Made by a program: the position numbers and the translations under genes. The notes under the pieces were generated by a model. The model saw only the letters and a list, made by a program, of their open reading frames with translations, did not search any database and was not told the DNA's origin. From positions 1 to 61,461 of the forward strand of contig JBLHGU010000007.1 of assembly GCA_047615875.1 (NCBI GenBank): a stretch of DNA of 61,461 bases. The letters run 5' to 3'. Below are positions 35,925 through 44,420 of the stretch, piece by piece; the stretch's first letter is position 1, and every line of letters starts with the position of its first letter. This DNA is from JBLHGU01 sp047615875 (GTDB taxonomy: Bacteria; Pseudomonadota; Gammaproteobacteria; Arenicellales; CAJQKF01).

Positions 35925-36896
35925 GTGAAATTTAAATTGAAATCTACATTATTAGCAGCGAGCGTTACCGCCGCTATGGCAGCTTCCGCCGTAACTCAGG
36001 CGGCTGAAGAAGTAAATGTTGCGTTCTTTCTGGAGTGGGCTACGCCAAACCAGATCGCTAAAGTCGATAAGGTTTATGACGAGGCAATGGGCGTTGATAT
36101 TAAATGGGGTGATTTCTCAACTGGTGTTGCCATGACAGAAGCTATGCTGTCTGGCGATATTGATATCGCTTATTCACAAGGCCTGGCGCCATTCGTAACC
36201 GCCATTCAGCAGGGTGCCCCGCTGAAAATGGTTGGTATTGCCGTTGTTTACGAAGCTAACGATTGTTTTGTTAAAAATGGTCTGGGCATTGACTCATCAA
36301 ATGCTTCAGAGCTCGAAGGAAAAACCGTAGCCGTACCATTGAATACCATGGCTGACTATGCTTTCCGTCGTTATATGAGCCATCTTAATGTGGACACTTC
36401 TACCCTGCAGATTGTTGACCAGGCTCCTGCCGATGGCGCCAAATCTCTTGCTGATGGTGCAGTGGACATGGCCTGCATCTTTGGTGGCGCTTCTGCTAAG
36501 GCCGCCGGTGAAGTTGGTACGCCTATCATGAACTCGGCGCAGAAAGTTGAAGCTGGTATTGGCTCATTCGATGTTATTTCTGTAACTGAGAAATTTGCTA
36601 CCGAGCAACCTGAGCTGCTACGTTCCTTCATGGAAGTGACCGAAGAAGCTAATCTTGCCTGGACAGGTTCTGATGCACAGATTGCCAAAGTTGCCCAGGA
36701 CTCTGGTATGGATGTCGAGACCACTAAGAGTCAAATGTCTAGTTTCATTTTTCCCTCTTCGAAAGAGCAAATGGAAAATTTCTTTGGTAAAGATGGCATA
36801 GCGGCTTCTGCTGCAGCATCTCTTGGTTTGGTGTTCAGCGGCGATTCCGATGGTTCGGCTATTGCTAAGACCCTTGATGGATCTTTCCTGCAGTAG
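35925..36896 (+). CDS. NitT/TauT-family ABC transporter substrate-binding protein (TauA-like)
   Basis: Periplasmic binding protein of a taurine/nitrate-type importer. I use the GTG at 35925, because GAGGAG (35911-35916) sits ideally before it while the ATG at 35910 overlaps that site. It gives 323 residues. A Sec signal peptide (KFKLKSTLLAASVTAAMAAS-like, cleaved near VTQAAEE) is followed by the two-lobed fold (DIAYSQGLAPFVTAIQQGAPLKMVGIA). The substrate could be taurine, another sulfonate, or a guanidino or amino compound. A hairpin with T-run separates it from the ATPase gene. Confidence 0.88.
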   Translation: MKFKLKSTLLAASVTAAMAASAVTQAAEEVNVAFFLEWATPNQIAKVDKVYDEAMGVDIKWGDFSTGVAMTEAMLSGDIDIAYSQGLAPFVTAIQQGAPLKMVGIAVVYEANDCFVKNGLGIDSSNASELEGKTVAVPLNTMADYAFRRYMSHLNVDTSTLQIVDQAPADGAKSLADGAVDMACIFGGASAKAAGEVGTPIMNSAQKVEAGIGSFDVISVTEKFATEQPELLRSFMEVTEEANLAWTGSDAQIAKVAQDSGMDVETTKSQMSSFIFPSSKEQMENFFGKDGIAASAAASLGLVFSGDSDGSAIAKTLDGSFLQ

Positions 36897-36911
36897 AAGG
36901 ATTTAGAGATT

Positions 36912-36948
36912 AATTGGGGAAACTGCAAAACGCCGTTCCCCAATTTTT
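36912..36948 (+). terminator. Intra-operon terminator between TauA- and TauB-type genes
   Basis: AATTGGGGAA (36912-36921) pairs perfectly with TTCCCCAATT (36936-36945), and the T-run continues to 36948. It probably lowers transcription of the ATPase and permease relative to the binding protein, a common stoichiometry device. Confidence 0.8.
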
Positions 36949-37123
36949 CGTTTAGTCTAAAAGATTCGAATTACTATAAAAAATTTAAGTTCAGCCCTCG
37001 GGATTGAACACATGGTTAATTGACAGGGCATGGCTTAAACCTGGCCTGTTAGCCGATGAAAGATCGCGTCAGCGTTAATGTGTTAGATAGCTGACTCAAA
37101 AACACTACACATTTCAGGGCGCT

Positions 37124-37921
37124 ATGGCAGACCTCATTTGCGAAAATCTCAATATGACTTTCACCAATCCACAGACCGGTACGGTCGTGGAGGCGTTGAA
37201 AGATATCAACTTCACATTGAAGAAAGGTGAGTTGCTCTCAGTCCTCGGCCCCTCTGGTTGTGGCAAAACCACACTATTAAACATGCTTGCAGGCTTCCTT
37301 AACCCGACTTCAGGGGTAGCATCGCTGGGCGGCAAAGACATTGATGGCCCTGGCGTAGAACGCGGCATGGTATTTCAACAAGGCGCGCTGTTTGAATGGT
37401 TACCCGTATGCCAGAATGTTGATTTTGGTTTGCGCATGAAAAAATCTGACCCGGCTCACAACGCGAAGCAGGTCGAAAAGTGGCTTGATATTGTCGGTTT
37501 GCAAGGTTTTGGCGATACCCCGACCTATCAGTTGTCTGGTGGTATGCAGCAACGTGTGGCGTTGGCCCGTTGTCTGGTGAATGATCCTGATGTGATTCTT
37601 ATGGATGAGCCGCTTGGCGCACTGGACGCTCTAACCCGGGAAAAAATGCAATCCCTCGTCCTGGAGCTGTGGAAAGAAACTGGCAAGACCATCATTATTA
37701 TTACTCACTCTGTTGAAGAGGCTCTTTTACTTGGGGAGCGCCTGTTCGTTATGGCTCCACGCCCTGGTCGCGTACACAAAGAGTACAACCTTACCTTTGC
37801 TGAACAGGGACTCACCGAGTCTCTGAGGGATATCAAACAGAAACCTGAATTTAGTGAAGTGCGTGAGGAAATTCTTACGATGATTTGGAATATGGAAGAG
37901 GAGATTATGGGTCGTGGGTGA
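37124..37921 (+). CDS. NitT/TauT-family ABC transporter ATPase (TauB-like)
   Basis: The nucleotide-binding subunit of the importer, 265 residues. The Walker A is GPSGCGKTT, the Q-loop FQQGALFEWLPV, the signature LSGGMQQRVALA, Walker B VILMDEPLGALD and the H-loop TIIIITHSVEEAL. It overlaps the permease gene by 8 bases, so translation is coupled. Family membership is clear; the substrate depends on the binding protein. Confidence 0.94.
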   Translation: MADLICENLNMTFTNPQTGTVVEALKDINFTLKKGELLSVLGPSGCGKTTLLNMLAGFLNPTSGVASLGGKDIDGPGVERGMVFQQGALFEWLPVCQNVDFGLRMKKSDPAHNAKQVEKWLDIVGLQGFGDTPTYQLSGGMQQRVALARCLVNDPDVILMDEPLGALDALTREKMQSLVLELWKETGKTIIIITHSVEEALLLGERLFVMAPRPGRVHKEYNLTFAEQGLTESLRDIKQKPEFSEVREEILTMIWNMEEEIMGRG

Positions 37922-39842
37922 TTGGCTTTCAGATAATCGTGCCTCTATAGCGGCAGTCTTCATCATTGTTTTTGTCGCAATGTTTGTTATCTCAATTTAT
38001 ATCGGTCGTAAAGAAACTGCGCGTAGAGCAAAGGAAGATGTGTTTGGCGATCCAGAGCGGACCAAGGGTGGTTGGTACTGGGCTCTGTGCGGGGTCGCAA
38101 CCCTTATGCTGATCTGGTTCTATTTCTCCTGGGGTGTGGGCAGAGCCTATTTTCCCGAAGCAGCAAACGAGATGTGCCAGGTTGCCAAGCTTGAGGAAGT
38201 GGTGTCACCAATTAAGGCCGCTCTCCCCATAGGTTCCAGATACTATAAATCTACATTGCTGGTGGCGCGTAATACCGGCCAATTGGCACAGCTGGAAGTT
38301 AGTATCCCCACTGATGCCTTCGTGCCTTCGGAGCAAGCGGAACTTACTGATCTGATAGCGCAACTTCGCCAAATCATGGCAAATTCATCTGACCCGACAC
38401 AGGTTGATTCGAATACTAGTAGTGAGCTTGCCGGGCTGGTTACTCAAATTAATAATCTGGGCGACAAGCTGCAAGCAGGCGCTGAAGGATTGGAGCCTAC
38501 TGCTGAGGCACTGGCGCAACCGAAGTGGGGAATATCACTGACGGAAATCCCTGTTTTACCGGTTACGCAACGTGGCGTGTTGTTCGACAATATTGCTGCC
38601 GAGGCCGGTGAAATCACCACGCGGTTTAATAAAGTCAGGAACCATTCGTCGAAAAATGATCTCATTATTGCGGATGTGAAGTCACGTATCGCGACTCTTA
38701 AAGCGTCCAACGAAACAGGTTCATTCGACGAAACAGTCACTATCGCTCGAAAAAAATATCTTAAGGCGATCGAGCGAATATACAAACGTCTGGACGATGG
38801 TGCAATTTTCCCAGCTAGTTCACTGGCAGGAATTAATACGGCCATTGCTGGTCTGGACTCTGCCAGAGATCACGCACGTGGTAGCCTGGCCTGGGTAGAG
38901 ACTTTATTTTTCCCGGGACAAGGGGTCATTAAGTCACGAACCCAGTGCACGGAACAAGGTTCCGCGCGTTGGCTTCCAAAACCTACAGATGTCATTGCGA
39001 CTTTTGTGAACCTGGCCAATCCGGACATCGCAGCGGGCGGTGGCTTTAAGGGTATTCCTTTATTCTGGTGGAAATGGTTGCCTGTGTCGGATGTTGTAGG
39101 ATTCTTTGTACCCGACTGGATTGCCGATGCATGGCCTGGTGACTACGCCCAATTGGGGCCCGATGGCATCATTACTCCAACATTTAAGGACAATCTACTG
39201 GCGTTTGCCCGTGGTGAGGTTTATCTGGGTGTTATTCCCATGTTCGATGGCCATATATGGGATTCCTTATTTAGGGTTCTGGTGGCATTAGGGCTTGGCA
39301 TACTACTTGGTGTGCCCCTGGGCCTGTTTATGGGTGTATCCAGATTCTTCAAATCCTTTTTCGATCCGTTGATTGAACTGTACCGTCCTGTGCCGCCTTT
39401 AGCCTGGGCACCACTTATCCTGACGATCTTCGGCATCACTGATGACGGTAAAATCTTCCTGCTGTTCATGGTAGCTTTCGCAATCATGGTTATATCCGCA
39501 CGTACTGGTTCTTCAGGTACTCAACTGACGAAAATTCGTGCATCGCACTCCCTCGGTGCCTCGACCAGCCAGATAATGCGTAACGTTATTCTGCCCAATG
39601 CCATGCCGGAAATTTTGACCGGCGTACGTATCGCTATTGGTGTGTGTTGGGGTACTCTGGTGGCAGCAGAAATTCTTGCCGGTACCACCGGTATTGGTTT
39701 CATCGAGAATATTGCTCGAACGGTATCGGATTATGAGACCATTTGGGTAACTATTTTAATTATGGGCTTGTTGGGGTTGCTCTTTGATATACTCATGCGC
39801 GGTGTCATCAACAGAACTATCCCCTGGCGTGGAAAGGGATAA
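37914..39842 (+). CDS. NitT/TauT-type ABC permease with a ~370-residue extra N-terminal domain (TauC-like)
   Basis: The C-terminal 195 residues (from about 448) form a standard binding-protein-dependent permease with the EAA loop LGASTSQIMRNVILPNAMPE. Typical TauC/SsuC proteins have about 260-280 residues; this one has 642. The extension begins with two membrane helices (about residues 10-30 and 53-76). Roughly residues 77-447 are then mostly hydrophilic, with helical stretches and two proline-rich patches, and lead straight into the permease core. From helix counting this large part would face the periplasm. I do not recognise its fold. It could help dock the binding protein. Confidence 0.88.
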   Translation: MGDWLSDNRASIAAVFIIVFVAMFVISIYIGRKETARRAKEDVFGDPERTKGGWYWALCGVATLMLIWFYFSWGVGRAYFPEAANEMCQVAKLEEVVSPIKAALPIGSRYYKSTLLVARNTGQLAQLEVSIPTDAFVPSEQAELTDLIAQLRQIMANSSDPTQVDSNTSSELAGLVTQINNLGDKLQAGAEGLEPTAEALAQPKWGISLTEIPVLPVTQRGVLFDNIAAEAGEITTRFNKVRNHSSKNDLIIADVKSRIATLKASNETGSFDETVTIARKKYLKAIERIYKRLDDGAIFPASSLAGINTAIAGLDSARDHARGSLAWVETLFFPGQGVIKSRTQCTEQGSARWLPKPTDVIATFVNLANPDIAAGGGFKGIPLFWWKWLPVSDVVGFFVPDWIADAWPGDYAQLGPDGIITPTFKDNLLAFARGEVYLGVIPMFDGHIWDSLFRVLVALGLGILLGVPLGLFMGVSRFFKSFFDPLIELYRPVPPLAWAPLILTIFGITDDGKIFLLFMVAFAIMVISARTGSSGTQLTKIRASHSLGASTSQIMRNVILPNAMPEILTGVRIAIGVCWGTLVAAEILAGTTGIGFIENIARTVSDYETIWVTILIMGLLGLLFDILMRGVINRTIPWRGKG

Positions 39843-39886
39843 CTGACCAAAGAACTAATCAAATTAAAACCTGAGATTGCTAGATT

Positions 39887-40858
39887 ATGAATCACCCCAA
39901 TGAGTTTTATCTACCGATCGCTGGTGATGTTCTGCCACGTTATGCAGGCATTGCTACGTTTATGCGTTTACCCCACATCCCGCCAGAACAGGCGGATGAG
40001 GTGCAGATCGGTATTGTTGGAGTGCCCTGGGATGGCGGCACCACTAACCGGCCGGGGGCGCGCCACGGCCCACGCCAAATGCGCGATTTGTCCACCATGG
40101 TGCGAAATGCCAATCACGCAACCCTGATCGAACCCTTTCGCCTTAGTCGATGTGCGGACATGGGAGATTCTCCTACTAATCCGGTCGATATCGAAGACAC
40201 ACTTGAGCGAGTGCAGGGTTTCTTCTCACAGTTGGTTGAGCGCGATATATTACCCTTGGCGGCTGGCGGAGATCATCTGGTTACTCTACCAATCATGCGT
40301 GCGTTATGTACTTCCGAGCCGTGTGCCATGGTGCATTTTGATGCGCATACTGACACCCTGGATCGCTATTTCGGTGAATCAAAATATACCCACGGAACTC
40401 CCTTCAGGCGTGCCATAGAAGAAGGATTACTGGACCCGAAGAAGATCATCCAGATTGGTATACGCGGTGGATTGTATTCAGCTTCCGATAAAGACTGGGG
40501 ACTGGAGCAGGGCATTCGTGTCATCGAAATTGAAGAATTTTTCGACATCGGAGTCGACGCCGTTGTTGCAGAGGCACACCGGATTGTGGGCGATACTCCC
40601 TGTTACGTCAGCTTTGACGTAGATGCTTTAGATCCGGTTTATGCGCCAGGCACCGGCACCCCGGAGATTGGTGGTATTACAACAGCCCAGGCCCAGCAAA
40701 TGTTGCGCGGGTTGCGCGGTATGAATTTTATTGGTGGGGATGTAGTGGAAGTTTCTCCACCGTTTGATCCTAGTGGAAATACTGCATTGGTTGGCGTCAC
40801 CATGATGTTTGAGATGTTGTGCCTGTTTTCGGAACATTTGGCCAATACTAAAAAATAG
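39887..40858 (+). CDS. Agmatinase-family ureohydrolase (guanidino-compound amidinohydrolase)
   Basis: Two-metal hydrolase that releases urea from a guanidino compound, 323 residues. The metal ligands are in GGDHLVTLP, VHFDAHTDTLDRYF and YVSFDVDALDPVYAPGTGTPE. HGTPFRRA and GIRGG match the agmatinase/guanidinobutyrase/guanidinopropionase group, whose members cannot be separated by these motifs. It is next to a TauABC-type importer and a polyamine-type importer, so it may act on an imported substrate. Urea plus an omega-amino acid would be the products if the substrate is an acid such as 3-guanidinopropionate; agmatine would give putrescine. A guanidine hydrolase role is also possible. Confidence 0.88.
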   Translation: MNHPNEFYLPIAGDVLPRYAGIATFMRLPHIPPEQADEVQIGIVGVPWDGGTTNRPGARHGPRQMRDLSTMVRNANHATLIEPFRLSRCADMGDSPTNPVDIEDTLERVQGFFSQLVERDILPLAAGGDHLVTLPIMRALCTSEPCAMVHFDAHTDTLDRYFGESKYTHGTPFRRAIEEGLLDPKKIIQIGIRGGLYSASDKDWGLEQGIRVIEIEEFFDIGVDAVVAEAHRIVGDTPCYVSFDVDALDPVYAPGTGTPEIGGITTAQAQQMLRGLRGMNFIGGDVVEVSPPFDPSGNTALVGVTMMFEMLCLFSEHLANTKK

Positions 40859-40891
40859 ACAAAGTTAGCGATCTTCAAAAACTCTGGTCGT

Positions 40892-40908
40892 ACCTCAAAT
40901 TTTGAGGT
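40892..40908. promoter_or_regulatory. Palindrome upstream of the PotD-type gene
   Basis: ACCTCAAA (40892-40899), a central T, then TTTGAGGT (40901-40908) form a 17-bp near-perfect palindrome. It is too tight to form a good RNA hairpin, so a protein-binding dyad is likelier. It lies about 190 bases before the binding-protein gene. Confidence 0.35.
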
Positions 40909-41094
40909 TATTAAAAAAAGAAAATTAGTGATTCGATTTTTTGGGAGCAAGTGGTACTATTTAACAATTGTAGGAAGTGCCGTCAGGTGTTATAGCAGCG
41001 TGTATTCTGTTTCATCATTGGGTATAAACAACGTTAGTAAATGAAAACAAGAATCCTTAAAGGGTTTCAAACTACTGAGAGAGGTATGTAAAAC

Positions 41095-42270
41095 ATGCAA
41101 AAAACTAAAAGTGAATTTTCCCGTAGAAATGTACTGAAGGCCACAGCCGCTGGTGCTGTTGCGGTTGTCGGTCCCTGGGTTGTCAGCTCAAAGGTGCTGG
41201 CATCTTCAGGTGAGATCAATGTGCTTATGTGGTCTGACTATTTGTCCGCTGGCTTTTTCGATGCGTTCGAAAAGAAATCTGGAATTAAGGTCAACTTTAC
41301 AGGTATAGGCTCTAACGAAGAAATCATCAACAAGATGAAGGCTTCCAAAGGGCGTGGTATTGATATCTGTAGCCCAACCAATATGCGTTCCCCTCAATGG
41401 AAAGACCTGGGTCTGTTGCAGCCCTTTGATTATGGAAAGATTGCCAATATCAAAAATGTTAACCCTGCCATGTTGAAGGTAGGTAATGAAGAATGGAATT
41501 TTGATGACAAAGGTTCACATTGGCTGCCAATGATTTGGGGCACCGAAGGTGTTGCATGGCGTACCGACCAATGGTCCCCACCTCGTGATGGTGAAATCCC
41601 AAGCTATGGTGATATTTGGCAAAGCGATGTGAAAGGTAAAACCATGATGCGTGTCCATTCAGGCATGTTGGGTGCTGGTTTATACCTCGAAACTATTGGC
41701 AAACTTGAGCCGGGCGCAATGAAGAAAGCTTACGATGATGAAGCTGGCATGCGTAAAATCTGGCAAGTTGTTACGGATTTCTGCGTGGCTAACAAGGCTC
41801 AGGTAAAACTGTTCTGGAATGATGCTGACAGCCAGAAAAATGGCCTGTTAAATGACGGCGTTGTTGTTGGTCAAACCTGGGACGGACCGCCTATTACCAT
41901 GATGAATGCTAATGATCCTGTTCAATATCGTGCTCCTGCTGAAGGCGCATTGGCCTGGGTTGATGGTATGGCACTGTCTAATCAGGCTGAGAACATAGAA
42001 GGCATCTATGAGTTCCTTAATTATTGTTTCCAGCCTGAAGTTGGTGGTCGTTCCATCGATGGTGGTCAAGACGATAGCTGGGGTGGCAAAGGTCATGGCT
42101 ATAACTCTGCTGTATTGGGTGCGGATAAATTTGCCAGCGCAAATTACGGCAAGGTATTTGGCAGTGTTTACCCAGGTGATTCACTGGCAAACCTGTGGCC
42201 CTGGCCCAAAGAGCCACAATGGTATGCTGATGTACGCACTGAGTTTGTTAACAAATTCAACGCTGCATAA
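41095..42270 (+). CDS. Polyamine-type ABC transporter substrate-binding protein, Tat-exported (PotD/PotF-like)
   Basis: Family 1-type spermidine/putrescine-like binding protein of 391 residues. It has a twin-arginine signal: Arg10-Arg11 in SRRNVLKATAAG, a hydrophobic segment and a cleavage region near KVLASS. This means it is exported already folded, unlike most PotD proteins. The mature part shows the typical start GEINVLMWSDYLSAGFFDAFEKKSGIKV and conserved WDGPP and SLANLWPWP segments. The substrate is uncertain: polyamines, choline-like amines or an amino acid. A terminator hairpin separates it from the ATPase gene. Confidence 0.9.
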   Translation: MQKTKSEFSRRNVLKATAAGAVAVVGPWVVSSKVLASSGEINVLMWSDYLSAGFFDAFEKKSGIKVNFTGIGSNEEIINKMKASKGRGIDICSPTNMRSPQWKDLGLLQPFDYGKIANIKNVNPAMLKVGNEEWNFDDKGSHWLPMIWGTEGVAWRTDQWSPPRDGEIPSYGDIWQSDVKGKTMMRVHSGMLGAGLYLETIGKLEPGAMKKAYDDEAGMRKIWQVVTDFCVANKAQVKLFWNDADSQKNGLLNDGVVVGQTWDGPPITMMNANDPVQYRAPAEGALAWVDGMALSNQAENIEGIYEFLNYCFQPEVGGRSIDGGQDDSWGGKGHGYNSAVLGADKFASANYGKVFGSVYPGDSLANLWPWPKEPQWYADVRTEFVNKFNAA

Positions 42271-42283
42271 GAGCATGACTAAA

Positions 42284-42311
42284 AGAGCCCCTCTGATTGG
42301 GGCTCTTTTTA
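42284..42311 (+). terminator. Intra-operon terminator between PotD- and PotA-type genes
   Basis: AGAGCCCC (42284-42291) pairs with GGGGCTCT (42299-42306) around a 7-base loop, followed by TTTTTATTT. As in the TauABC-type operon, it probably raises binding-protein levels over those of the membrane complex. Confidence 0.85.
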
Positions 42312-42366
42312 TTTAGTTAATTACAATTTAGCGCACCACATATAAACCGGTACGAGAGGAGTTCAG

Positions 42367-43476
42367 ATGAGTGCAGATGTAAAGCTCAATAATGTCTGGA
42401 TCAGGTTTGGCGATTTTGTCGCCGCCCGAGATATTAATATTCATATCAAGGATGGTGAGTTTTTCAGCTTTCTCGGTTCCTCCGGGTGTGGCAAAACAAC
42501 TATATTACGTGCTGTCTCAGGATTTTCGGAACCTTCTGAAGGTCAGGTCCTGATCGGTGGAAAAGATATGAAGGGTATCGGGCCGAATAAGCGACCGACC
42601 GCCCTGATATTTCAAAATCTGGCGTTATTTCCTCTTATGACGGTTTGGGAAAACATAACTTTCTCGATGGAAGTCGCTGGAATTGGCAAAGCAGGTAGGC
42701 AGAAAAAAGCCGACGAACTGTTGGACTTGATCGCTCTGTCAGGACAGGGTAATAAGATGCCCAATGAACTGTCCGGTGGTCAGAAACAACGTGTCGCCAT
42801 TGCTCGAGCATTGTGTGCGGAACCGGATGTACTATTGCTTGATGAACCACTTTCCGCTCTGGATTTAAAACTACGACAACATATGCGTACTGAATTGCGC
42901 GCGATCCAGCAACGGGTAGGAATTACCTTTATTTACATCACCCACGACCAGGGTGAAGCACTTACTATGTCGGACAACATTGCTGTAATGAGTCAAGGCC
43001 ACATTGAGCAGGTTGGCGACGGCAATACCGTTTACGATATGCCGGAGACCTCTTTTGTCGCCTCATTTGTGGGCGAGAATAATTTGTTTACTGGCAAGGT
43101 TACTGAGGTGTCTGAAAATTACGCTATTGTCGATACATCTTGTGGCAGTATGCGTGCTCGTAATGCAAAACAAAATGGCGAATACCAATTGAGTCCCGGT
43201 GATGAGGCCTTTGTATTTGTTCGACCAGAGTCCTTAAAGTTCGTCAACGGTAAGACTTACGATAATCAATTCAAGGCCACCATCAAACAACATGAATTTG
43301 AGGGCAGTTTCTGGCAAGTATTTTTCGATGTAGAAGGCGCACAACGAACCATCAAACTTTCTATGGTCAACGACGGCAACGATGTTGGTCACAGTAATGA
43401 TGAGCAGGTGCAACTTGGCTTTTCTGCAGATACCGCGGTGGCAACACCGATTGGCGAACTCGCGGACGAAACCTGA
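42367..43476 (+). CDS. Polyamine-type ABC transporter ATPase (PotA-like)
   Basis: A 369-residue ATPase with a C-terminal TOBE-type regulatory domain. Motifs are Walker A GSSGCGKTT, Q-loop FQNLALFPLMTVWEN, signature LSGGQKQRVAIARAL, Walker B VLLLDEPLSALD and H-loop TFIYITHDQGEAL. A GAGGAG ribosome site precedes the ATG at 42367. It energises the PotB/PotC-type permeases encoded next. Confidence 0.95.
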   Translation: MSADVKLNNVWIRFGDFVAARDINIHIKDGEFFSFLGSSGCGKTTILRAVSGFSEPSEGQVLIGGKDMKGIGPNKRPTALIFQNLALFPLMTVWENITFSMEVAGIGKAGRQKKADELLDLIALSGQGNKMPNELSGGQKQRVAIARALCAEPDVLLLDEPLSALDLKLRQHMRTELRAIQQRVGITFIYITHDQGEALTMSDNIAVMSQGHIEQVGDGNTVYDMPETSFVASFVGENNLFTGKVTEVSENYAIVDTSCGSMRARNAKQNGEYQLSPGDEAFVFVRPESLKFVNGKTYDNQFKATIKQHEFEGSFWQVFFDVEGAQRTIKLSMVNDGNDVGHSNDEQVQLGFSADTAVATPIGELADET

Positions 43477-43496
43477 TTCAACGGGAGGAGATGACA

Positions 43497-44420
43497 GTGA
43501 CACAATACTGGAAGAATTTTCTTCTTAAAAATGGTACGGGAATTTCTGTTTATTTATTAATTTCCGTCGCAATATGGCTGGGCATGTTGATTCTATTGCC
43601 GCAAATATTCATGCTGGATTTTTCGTTTAGATTTAATCTACCACCGGCGGAAGTTGGAGGTGTTAAAGATGTTTACACTCTCTCCCACTATAAGTTCATG
43701 GCGTTTGGTAGCGAGATGTCTACGGACTCCTATAATGTTATCGACGTATGGGTTTTTGTTCGAACTATAGTAACGGCAATTTTTGTTACCCTATTTGATT
43801 TAGCTATATGTTATCCCATCGCCTATTACCTGGCGCATGTGGCTGTCGGTGGTTGGGCTCGACTTATGGTGCTAGCTCTTATTATTCCCTACTGGGTAAA
43901 TGAGCTTTTACGAGCTTTTGCATTCAAAATTATGTTAGGAACTAACGGCATAATTAATAGCTTTCTGCTGTATATCGGCGTCATGGATGAGCCTATCGAT
44001 TTTATCTTTGAGAATTACGCACTGTACGCGGGTTTGGGCTATGCCTTCATCCTGCTGATGATATTCCCAATTTATAACGCTATCGAAAGCCTTGATAAAA
44101 ACCAGATAGAAGCCGCTCGAGATCTCGGCGCCCCGTGGTGGAGAATTCACAAACGCGTGATTATTCCCTACGCCAAACCTGGCATAACTTCTGGTTGTAC
44201 TATGGTGTTTATGTTAACCGCAGGTGCTCTGGCGGCACCGCAGATACTGGGTGGCCCCAGCAGCCTCTGGTTTACTCAAATTATTTACCAATGGTTTAAC
44301 CAGGGTAATAACTGGCAGCGTGGCTCCGCCTATGCAGTATTCCTATTGTTCTCAACTATCGTATTAGTTATGTTGGCCATGAAAGCCTTTAAGGTCAAAC
44401 TGGGCGAGGTGGCTCGATAA
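43497..44420 (+). CDS. Polyamine-type ABC permease subunit (PotB-like)
   Basis: Six-helix permease with the cytoplasmic EAA loop EAARDLGAPWWRIHKRVIIPYAKPG. I set the start at the GTG (43497), because the GGGAGGAG ribosome site ends at 43490 and is directly against the alternative ATG at 43491. The protein is about 307 residues. Its stop codon overlaps the start of the next permease by one base. Confidence 0.92.
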   Translation: MTQYWKNFLLKNGTGISVYLLISVAIWLGMLILLPQIFMLDFSFRFNLPPAEVGGVKDVYTLSHYKFMAFGSEMSTDSYNVIDVWVFVRTIVTAIFVTLFDLAICYPIAYYLAHVAVGGWARLMVLALIIPYWVNELLRAFAFKIMLGTNGIINSFLLYIGVMDEPIDFIFENYALYAGLGYAFILLMIFPIYNAIESLDKNQIEAARDLGAPWWRIHKRVIIPYAKPGITSGCTMVFMLTAGALAAPQILGGPSSLWFTQIIYQWFNQGNNWQRGSAYAVFLLFSTIVLVMLAMKAFKVKLGEVAR

